Below, in pieces: positions 6,321-11,501 of a DNA stretch of 11,501 bases (position 1 is its first letter; the number at the start of each line of letters is the position of its first letter). Origin of the DNA: Chloroflexia bacterium. GTDB taxonomy: Bacteria; Chloroflexota; Chloroflexia; Thermomicrobiales; UBA6265. The stretch lies in the NCBI GenBank assembly GCA_013696525.1, contig JACCYK010000199.1, positions 1 to 11,501 on the forward strand. The letters are read 5' to 3'. The translations under genes and the position numbers were made by a program. The notes under the pieces are model-generated. The model did no database searches. It was not told the origin of the DNA and saw nothing but the letters and a program-made list of their open reading frames with translations.

Positions 6321-7135
6321 CCCTGGTCCGGATGACGAGCCGGCTGCTGGGGCGGGGGGTCGCCGGCCTGGCGGCGCTGTTGGTTGGGGTTGCGCTGTTC
6401 GAGTCGCTGCAGGCGCCGGTGGTAGAGTCATTTGGCGGGGCCCGTGGCATCAGTACGCTGATCGAGTCGTTGCCGCCCGCGTTTCAGGCGTTGGCCCGAG
6501 CCCAACCAGGGTTTTCCACCTTTTCCGGTCTCGCCGGCTCGCTCTCGGCGGGATTCACCCATCCCCTCTACCTCGTGCTCACCCTCGCCGCCGTGGTGGG
6601 CTTTGCCGCGCGGAGCCTGGCGGGCGAGATGGAACGGGGTACCATCCTGCTTTCCCTGGCGCGGCCGGTATCGCGCCCGGCCGCCTACGCGGCACGGGTG
6701 GCGGGCGTGGTCCTGACCGGGATCCTGCTCTCGCTCGCGGGGGCGGCGGGCCTGGTCGGCGGGCTCCTCGTGGCGCGGCCGGAAGGTGAATTTGAGTATC
6801 GCAACCTCGTGCCGCTGGCGGTGAGCACCTGGCTCGTCTTTTGGGCCGTTGGCGGGCTGGCCCTCGCCGCCTCGGCCGCCGCCAGCACCTCTGGCCGGGT
6901 GGTTGGCTGGGCGATCGGCTTCGTCGTGATCTCCTACTTCGTGGACTACTTCGCCGCGGTCTGGACCCTGCTCCGACCCTTCGAGTTCCTGAGCATCTTT
7001 GCCTACTATGACCCGGCGCGGGCGCTGACGACCGGCGATGTGCCCGTGGCGAGCTTGCTCGTTTTGGGGCTCGTCGGACTGGCGGGGGTCATGACCGGGC
7101 TCGTGGTCTTCGATCGCCGCGATCTTCCGACGTAG
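6317..7135 (+). CDS. ABC-2 type transporter permease
   Basis: A 272-residue integral membrane protein, the membrane half of the exporter. It begins with GTG at 6317, overlapping the ATPase stop (GTGA). By eye there are about six membrane segments: near residues 16-30, 84-98, 128-152, 167-188, 194-218 and 246-264. After the second is the motif GEMERGTILLSLARPVSR, typical of ABC-2 permeases (E..RGT...L..P.SR), probably the coupling region that contacts the ATPase. The loop between the first two segments (about 31-83) is long and likely extracellular. One permease subunit is encoded, so a homodimer is expected. The following transporter gene begins 9-18 bases downstream, which suggests one transcript. 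Confidence 0.86.
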   Translation: MTLVRMTSRLLGRGVAGLAALLVGVALFESLQAPVVESFGGARGISTLIESLPPAFQALARAQPGFSTFSGLAGSLSAGFTHPLYLVLTLAAVVGFAARSLAGEMERGTILLSLARPVSRPAAYAARVAGVVLTGILLSLAGAAGLVGGLLVARPEGEFEYRNLVPLAVSTWLVFWAVGGLALAASAAASTSGRVVGWAIGFVVISYFVDYFAAVWTLLRPFEFLSIFAYYDPARALTTGDVPVASLLVLGLVGLAGVMTGLVVFDRRDLPT

Positions 7136-7144
7136 ACGGGAGGG

Positions 7145-8441
7145 GTGGGCCGGTTGCGGTTTGACTGGTTCCGTCAGCTGACCCCGCCGGGCCGGCGCGC
7201 CTTTTGGGCGGCCTTCGCCGGGTTTGGCCTGGCCGGGTTCGATCTCCTCTCCTTCACCTTCGTCCTGGTCGCGGTGCGCGACGAGTTCGGGCTGTCGGCG
7301 GCGCGGGCGGGGTGGCTGGCGACCGTGTCGTTGCTGGCGTCCGCCGCCGGCGGGGTGATCGGCGGCGCGCTGGCCGACAGCCTGGGTCGGACCCGGGTCA
7401 TGCTGATCGCGGTCATCGTCTACGCGGTCGCCACCTTCCTCTGCGGTCTCTCTCAGAGTTTCGAGCAACTGCTGCTCTGCCGTCTTGTCTTGGGGCTTGG
7501 CTTCGGCGCCGAGTGGACCACAAGTTCCCTTCCTGGTGGCTGAGTATGCACCCCCGGCGGCGCGGGGCCGGTTGCTGGGCTTGCTGACCAGCGCCTTCGC
7601 GGCGGGAGACGTGCTGGCGGCGGTGGCGGTAGCGGCCGTGGCGGTAGCGGCCGTGGCCTTGCTGTCCCCGCCCGAGCTCGCCTGGCGGATCCTTTTCTGG
7701 CTGGGCGTGCTGCCGGCGCTGCTCGTATTCTGGGCCCGAACCAGGGTGGTTGACGCCCCGGTCTTCCTGGCGGCCAAAGCCAAGCGCGGTGTCGCGGGCG
7801 GCCTTGCCAGCCATCTGGCCCGGGTGCGAGCGTCGTTCGCTCAAGTGTTTGATCCCGATTTGCGGCTGACCACGATTGCCGCCACTATGCTCGCCAGCGG
7901 CGCTCTCAGCGGCCGGTACGTGGTGACCGTCTGGCTGCCGACCTATCTGCAATCGACGCTGCGGCTGGATCAGACCGCGGTCAGCGCCCAGATGTTGCCG
8001 GTCTTGTTTGGCTCGTTTGCTGGCTATGTCGGTGGCGGGTACTGCCAGGATCGGCTTGGTCGGCGGAGTACCTTCGCCACCTTCTCGGTGGCGAGCGTGG
8101 TGAGCATTTTGCTCTACGTATGGGTTCCCATCGGCTCAGGGGTGTTGCTGGTAGCCGCTGGATTCTTGCTCGGCATCTGCACCTCGGGAGCGCTGAGCGG
8201 GCTTGGCGCCTACCTGGCGGAGCTGTTTCCGACATCGGTTCGTGGGCTGGGCCAGGGCTTCTCGTATAGTACCGGCCGGGCGGTGGCGGCGCTCCCGGTG
8301 GTCGGTGGATTGGCGGCCATCGACGGCTTCGGGCCGGCGATTGCCGGCAGCGCGGTGATGTACGGGCTATGTCTGCTCGCCCTTCGATTCTTGCCGGAAA
8401 CACGGGGGGAAGAGTTTAGCGGCCGCGAGCTGTTAGGATGA
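7145..8441 (+). pseudogene. MFS transporter, broken by a one-base frameshift
   Basis: Two overlapping reading frames encode one 12-segment MFS permease. The first (7145-7543) has the N-terminus and motif A, GGALADSLGRTR, and ends GFGAEWTTSSLPGG-stop. The second carries on in the +1 frame with LVAEYAPPAARGRLLGLL to the TGA at 8439-8441, including a second motif-A-like loop GGGYCQDRLGRR and ELFPTSVRGLGQG. Between the EW codons (end 7516) and LVAEY (start 7533) there are 16 bases, where 15 would give the family's usual five residues. One extra base in 7517-7532 thus explains the break. Repaired, it would be about 431 residues. GGAGG at 7139-7143 overlaps nothing useful for the GTG at 7145 but suits a TTG start at 7154 (10 bases). 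The substrate is unknown; it resembles sugar/organic-acid MFS members. It may be a true lesion or a sequencing error. Confidence 0.85.
7623..7652 (+). repeat. Two perfect 15-bp tandem copies inside the MFS gene
   Basis: GTGGCGGTAGCGGCC occurs twice in a row, followed by the start of a third (GTGGCC at 7653). In the MFS frame it reads VAVAA-VAVAA within a membrane segment. Changes in copy number would add or remove five residues without breaking the frame. Confidence 0.9.
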
Positions 8442-8475
8442 CTGGGTTGCGCCACGGTCCGTTGTTGGAGGTGAC

Positions 8476-9156
8476 ATGTCCACGGTGATTGTCTTCGATG
8501 TCAACGAAACGCTGCTTGATCTACGGTCGCTGGATCCGATCTTTGCCGCCGCGTTTGGCGATGCGGCGGTCCGCCGGGAGTGGTTCGGCCAGGTGTTGCA
8601 ATCGGCGATGACGGTGACCCTGACGGGGAGCTACGTCGATTTTGCCGAGGTCGGCGCGGCCGCGCTGGCGATGGTCGCCGACCGCCGGCAGGTGGAGCTG
8701 ACGGATGAGATGCGGCGCGCGGTTGGCGCCGGCATGCGTCAGTTGCCGCCCCACCCCGATGTCCCGGCCGCGCTGGATCGGTTACGGGAGGCAGGCTTCC
8801 GGCTGGCGACCTTGACCAACAATCCGGGGCCGGTGGTTGAAGCACAACTGACCAACGCCGGCCTGCGCGACTATTTTGAGCGGGTTCTCACTGTCGACGA
8901 GGTGCGCCGCTTCAAGCCAGCGCCGGAGCCCTACCGGATGGCGGCCGATCAGCTCGGCGTGCCGATTGACGGGATGCGTCTCGTGGCCGCCCACGCCTGG
9001 GATGTCGCGGGGGCGATGGCCGCCGGCGCCGCCGCCGCCTTTGTCGCCCGCCCCGGCATGGTCCTCGACCCGCTGGCGCCGCGGCCGGACATCGTCGGCG
9101 CTGACTTAAGCGAGGTTGCGGATCGGATCGTTCAAACTGATACGTCGGAAACGTAG
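8476..9156 (+). CDS. HAD-superfamily hydrolase, haloacid-dehalogenase type II-like
   Basis: A 226-residue cytoplasmic HAD protein. The start ATG follows GGAGG at 8467-8471 by 4 bases. The core motifs are present: nucleophile D8 in FDVNETL, T114-N115 in LTNN, K147 in FKPAPEPY, and D176 in AAHAWD. The helical cap domain lies at about 16-90. It resembles proteins labelled type II haloacid dehalogenase. However, compared with the Pseudomonas L-2-haloacid dehalogenase (residue numbers from memory), the positions of Tyr12, Arg41, Ser175 and Asn177 appear to be Asn10, a non-Arg, Ala171 and His173. N10 in place of the second Asp also argues against an ordinary phosphatase. The real substrate is thus unknown. 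It lies 34 bases after the broken MFS gene, likely the last gene of that transcript. Confidence 0.83.
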   Translation: MSTVIVFDVNETLLDLRSLDPIFAAAFGDAAVRREWFGQVLQSAMTVTLTGSYVDFAEVGAAALAMVADRRQVELTDEMRRAVGAGMRQLPPHPDVPAALDRLREAGFRLATLTNNPGPVVEAQLTNAGLRDYFERVLTVDEVRRFKPAPEPYRMAADQLGVPIDGMRLVAAHAWDVAGAMAAGAAAAFVARPGMVLDPLAPRPDIVGADLSEVADRIVQTDTSET

Positions 9157-9237
9157 ACCATTGTCGGAGGTAGGTGCTGCCGCACGGAAGCATGGCCCCC
9201 GAGGATGCGGGTCACCTGAACGCACGTTGTTTCCTGG

Positions 9238-9267
9238 TTGATATAGCCAACGCCGATACCGTACTAT
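9238..9267 (+). promoter_or_regulatory. Promoter of the winged-helix/dGTPase operon
   Basis: TTGATA (9238-9243; five of six to consensus) and TACTAT (9262-9267; four of six), 18 bases apart, predict a start near 9274 and a 39-base leader. It is the best two-box promoter in the window and shows that the operon is not just a tail of the HAD transcript. Confidence 0.5.
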
Positions 9268-9270
9268 CGG
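9253..9270. promoter_or_regulatory. Palindrome over the -10, candidate operator
   Basis: CCGATA (9253-9258) and TATCGG (9265-9270) form a perfect 6-bp inverted repeat with 6 bases between. It covers the -10 box of the promoter above, so a bound protein would block it. The winged-helix protein made from this operon is the obvious candidate, by inference only. Confidence 0.35.
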
Positions 9271-9301
9271 CTCGATGAGCAGACCGCGCGGATGATCCGA
9301 C

Positions 9302-9307
9302 GAGGAG
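9302..9307 (+). promoter_or_regulatory. Ribosome binding site deciding the winged-helix start
   Basis: GAGGAG is 5 bases before the ATG at 9313 and so picks it over the in-frame ATG at 9292, which has no such site. Confidence 0.65.
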
Positions 9308-9312
9308 ACACG

Positions 9313-9546
9313 ATGCTTCTGCAAAATCCCGAACTCGACGTGGCAAAAGAGCACGTCCTTGCTATTCTCGAACATCAAGAGGTTCCCTACTCGCCGGTGG
9401 AGCTGATTCGGGAGTTGCGCCAACGCGGCGTTTCTGATTCGGCGGCCCGCGATGCTATTTGGTACTTGATCGATCGCTACGAAATTGAGCTCGCCAGGGA
9501 CCGACGGCTGCGAAAGGTCTATCACGAAAGCACTCGTGCCGGGTGA
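9313..9546 (+). CDS. Small winged-helix DNA-binding-like protein
   Basis: A 77-residue protein of no family that I recognise. Its pattern suits a winged helix: helix 1 about 9-22 (DVAKEHVLAILEHQ), helix 2 about 26-38 (SPVELIRELRQRG), recognition helix about 41-55 (SDSAARDAIWYLIDRY), then a basic hairpin (ELARDRRLRKVY) as the wing. There is no signal peptide or membrane segment. The start at 9313 is chosen for its GAGGAG; starting at 9292 would add seven residues. The stop TGA overlaps the GTG start of the dGTPase gene by 4 bases, so the two are made together. It has its own promoter with a palindrome over the -10, which fits an autoregulator or a subunit that affects the dGTPase. Both are inference. 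It is not related in sequence to its upstream neighbours. Confidence 0.75.
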   Translation: MLLQNPELDVAKEHVLAILEHQEVPYSPVELIRELRQRGVSDSAARDAIWYLIDRYEIELARDRRLRKVYHESTRAG

Positions 9547-10838
9547 GCGTCCGTGACGAGCGATTTCATTCGGCTCCGCACCGGGATGTACGAGACCCCC
9601 GGAGCGAGGGAAGGCGCGATCGGGACCGAATTCTCTATTCCTCAGCGTTTCGTCGACTCGCGGGAATAACTCAAGTTGCGCCAGCGAACGATCTTCATCC
9701 GATTCACAACCGGCTGACGCACACGCTTGAAGTCGCTCAAATCGGGCGAAGCTTGGCGGAGAATCTGCTTCGGGTCGAGGAAAACCAAGCCGCTATCAGC
9801 GCGCTCGGTGGGTTGGACCCGGATGTGGTTGAGGCCGCCTGCCTTGCCCACGATCTCGGCCATCCGCCGTTCGGTCATGTTGCCGAGGCCGAGCTTGATG
9901 ACATCCTCAAGAACAGCAAACAGGTCGCCGACGGATATGAAGGCAACCCACAGACCTTTCGCATCCTGACGAAGCTCGCCATGCGCTCGCCCGACCACAC
10001 GGGGTTGAATCTGACGCGCGCCACGCTGTGCGCGGTCTTGAAATACCCCTGGCAACGAGGCCCCGCCGACACGAGAGCGTCGAAATGGGGAGCATACGCT
10101 TCCGAGGAAGACGAGTTTCGATGGGCGGTTGGGCTTCTGGCCGAGCCTGAACAGCGCGGTCTGGAGGCAGCGCTGATGGACTGGGCGGACGACGTCGCCT
10201 ATGCGGTACATGATGTTGAGGATTTTTACCGAATCGGTCTGATACCGCTTGATCGGCTTACGTTGTACGAAGAAGGGCGCAATCGGTTCGTTGAATCGGA
10301 GCTGCGTCGCAACCCGGCGTTAGCTGCCTACAACCGAGATGATCTGGCCGCGGCATTCAACGATATCGTCGCCGGCTCGCCAATTCAGGAGCCATACTCG
10401 GGCCGCAAAGTCGACCGTTATCGGCTCCGGATGTTCACGTCGTCGCTCGTGAGTCGATACGTTGATGCGGTCACCATCGATCCCACCAGCAAAGAGTTGC
10501 GTATCCCGCGGGCTGCCCGGATGGAAGTCGCGATCTTCAAAGGGCTGACTTGGCAGTATGTCATCGAAAGTCGCGCCCTTATCGGACAGCGATATGGACA
10601 TCGAACGGTGATCAGATCCCTCTTTTCAATCATTTGCGAAGCCGGCGCATCAACACGGGATCGCCGGATCCTGCCGGAATTCTACCGCGAGCTCCTTGAC
10701 TCCGATCCCACCGACAAAGACATCGCGCGAATCGCCGCCGACCTCATCGCCTCGATGACCGAGGCGCAGGTGATCGCCCTGCACCACCGATTGACCGGCA
10801 TCTCGATGGGCGCCTCGCTCGATCCGATTTTGCCCTAG
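9543..10838 (+). CDS. dgt: dGTPase-family dNTP triphosphohydrolase (HD domain)
   Basis: A 431-residue cytoplasmic enzyme expected to cut dNTPs, typically dGTP, to deoxynucleoside and triphosphate. The N-terminus has the family motif SEGRRDRDRILYSSAFRRL (about 21-39). The HD metal site is complete: H60 in RLTHTLEV, H103-D104 in AHDLGHPPFGH, and the last Asp in DWADDVAY (D216 or D217). H107 and H112 of the LGHPPFGH motif are also present. The C-terminal part (about 260-431) is helical and matches no separate domain that I can name. It starts with GTG 9543 within the stop of the winged-helix gene, with no Shine-Dalgarno site, so it depends on coupling. Parts of the gene are clearly less GC-rich than its neighbours. 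dGTPases serve dNTP-pool control and, in some bacteria, antiphage nucleotide depletion; which applies here is unknown. Confidence 0.9.
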   Translation: MSVRDERFHSAPHRDVRDPRSEGRRDRDRILYSSAFRRLAGITQVAPANDLHPIHNRLTHTLEVAQIGRSLAENLLRVEENQAAISALGGLDPDVVEAACLAHDLGHPPFGHVAEAELDDILKNSKQVADGYEGNPQTFRILTKLAMRSPDHTGLNLTRATLCAVLKYPWQRGPADTRASKWGAYASEEDEFRWAVGLLAEPEQRGLEAALMDWADDVAYAVHDVEDFYRIGLIPLDRLTLYEEGRNRFVESELRRNPALAAYNRDDLAAAFNDIVAGSPIQEPYSGRKVDRYRLRMFTSSLVSRYVDAVTIDPTSKELRIPRAARMEVAIFKGLTWQYVIESRALIGQRYGHRTVIRSLFSIICEAGASTRDRRILPEFYRELLDSDPTDKDIARIAADLIASMTEAQVIALHHRLTGISMGASLDPILP

Positions 10839-10911
10839 CGCCGGCAAGTGGGCGACGAGCGGATCCCGCACGTTCGTGAAAGAGGTCGTTCCATCGCGCG
10901 GAGGGGAGAAG

Positions 10912-11322
10912 TCACTGGCGCGCACCGGGCGGGGCGGGGGGTGCGTCAACCCGCTCGTGCCGGTGGTATTCATCGGCGTGGCTGATCGCGACCCGGATCG
11001 CTGGCCGGTCACCGCGAACCTCGATCAGGTGGAAGGTGTTGGCCGGCGCTAGGATCCACTCGCCGGCCTTGACCCGAATCGGCTCCGGCTTGCCCTCCAG
11101 CGTCCAACTTAGCTCCCCTTCATGCACCGACCAGCACTCGTCAGCCAGATGGTAGTGCCAATCGTTCCGGTGGCCCGGCCCCTGGCAGATAACCGTGACG
11201 ATGTACTGGTCGGTCCGCACCAGGGTCGCCGCCCAGGGTGGGGGGCCGTGGTGGGCTTTCAGCGCCTCGATGCCCAAGGTAACCTGCTCGGACGTAAGGG
11301 CGGGCGATTGTCGGTCGGTCAT
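10912..11322 (-). CDS. Single-domain cupin protein
   Basis: A 136-residue cytoplasmic protein with one cupin beta barrel. Motif 1 is DWHYHLADECWSVHEGE, giving H56, H58 and E62, with G69; motif 2 is GEWILAPANTFH, giving P93 and H98. These three His and one Glu form the usual metal site. Small cupins of this type serve as sugar isomerases, dioxygenases or ligand sensors; I cannot say which. The frame continues upstream to about 11457, but ATG 11322 is chosen because GAGGAG (complement of 11329-11334) lies 6 bases before it and the upstream residues look non-coding (rich in Gly, Cys, Arg). It converges on the dGTPase gene with a 73-base spacer and no clear terminator. Confidence 0.82.
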   Translation of the reverse strand: MTDRQSPALTSEQVTLGIEALKAHHGPPPWAATLVRTDQYIVTVICQGPGHRNDWHYHLADECWSVHEGELSWTLEGKPEPIRVKAGEWILAPANTFHLIEVRGDRPAIRVAISHADEYHRHERVDAPPAPPGARQ

Positions 11323-11328
11323 CCTGCT

Positions 11329-11334
11329 CTCCTC
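11329..11334 (-). promoter_or_regulatory. Ribosome binding site setting the cupin start
   Basis: GAGGAG on the minus strand, 6 bases before the ATG at 11322. It rules out the longer in-frame readings that begin further upstream. Confidence 0.65.
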
Positions 11335-11460
11335 GTCTGACGCTATCGGGCGGCCAGGGCATCCGACTCCGCCGCCGAACAGTGCATCGCCGCGATCCAA
11401 GGAACCGAATCCCCCTGCCCCGATTTGAAGGCATGAGGCTTCATTTGCTCGGGACAACAG

Positions 11461-11501
11461 CTACCGGCCGACGCGGGTGACGGCGCCCTCGGAGGCTTGG
11501 G
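11461..11501 (-). CDS. Possible C-terminal end of a further gene
   Basis: On the minus strand the window edge begins with a frame reading QASEGAVTRVGR and then TAG (11463-11461). It looks like an ordinary protein tail and would place a gene upstream of the cupin on the same strand, 138 bases away. Twelve codons are too few to identify it, and the frame could be chance. Confidence 0.25.
   Translation of the reverse strand, partial: QASEGAVTRVGR

Noticed and set aside
7533..7543. Programmed +1 frameshift in the MFS gene
   Set aside because: No slippery codon, stop-codon context or stimulating structure was seen, and MFS genes are not known for it. An indel is simpler.
6428..7783. Very long minus-strand open frame (451 codons)
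   Set aside because: It is antisense to the permease and the MFS gene, full of Arg, Gly, Gln and Pro in low-complexity order, as expected from the complement of GC-rich coding DNA.
11323..11457. N-terminal extension of the cupin
   Set aside because: The extra residues look non-coding and GAGGAG fixes the start at 11322.

Overview
The window is a GC-rich bacterial chromosome segment with thirteen protein-coding loci, two of them cut by the window edges. I see no RNA genes, insertion sequences, phage genes or CRISPR array. The best guess at the host is a Chloroflexota bacterium of the Thermomicrobia type. This is inference, resting on high GC, strong Shine-Dalgarno sites mixed with GTG/TTG starts, a secreted protein with an 'AAQEATPEAG' signal-peptide boundary, and an MglA-type GTPase next to hflX.

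Layout. (1) At 1-701 (-) lies a secreted plastocyanin-like protein, cut at its C-terminus by the window edge and built from a duplicated module. (2) At 702-1087 is a divergent intergenic region with a perfect TATAAT. (3) At 1088-3082 (+) is a two-gene GTPase cluster: hflX, apparently started by a rare ATT codon, then an mglA-like small GTPase. (4) At 3083-3224 is a convergent spacer with two hairpins. (5) At 3225-4522 (-) a 3-hydroxyacyl-CoA dehydrogenase and an EthD-family protein form a two-gene operon. (6) At 4639-5139 (-) is a zinc-ribbon plus DUF4870 membrane protein. (7) At 5352-9156 (+) four genes are packed closely: an ABC-2 ATPase, its permease (GTGA overlap), an MFS transporter broken by a one-base frameshift, and a HAD-superfamily hydrolase. 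(8) At 9313-10838 (+) is a two-gene operon of a 77-residue winged-helix protein and a dGTPase-family HD hydrolase, joined by a GTGA overlap, with lower GC in parts and its own promoter overlapped by a palindrome. (9) At 10912-11322 (-) is a single-domain cupin, and at 11461-11501 (-) perhaps the last 12 codons of another gene.

How the parts may work together. HflX (ribosome rescue) and the MglA-like GTPase are ordinary core genes. The dehydrogenase/EthD pair looks like lipid or aromatic side-chain catabolism. The ABC ATPase and permease make one exporter half-system. The winged-helix/dGTPase pair is the most interesting unit: a putative DNA-binding regulator translationally coupled to a dNTP-hydrolysing enzyme, in DNA of different composition. 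dGTPases are known both in dNTP-pool control and in antiphage nucleotide depletion, but nothing here proves a defence role.

The frameshift, the start codons and the promoters were read by eye. No alignment or search was run.
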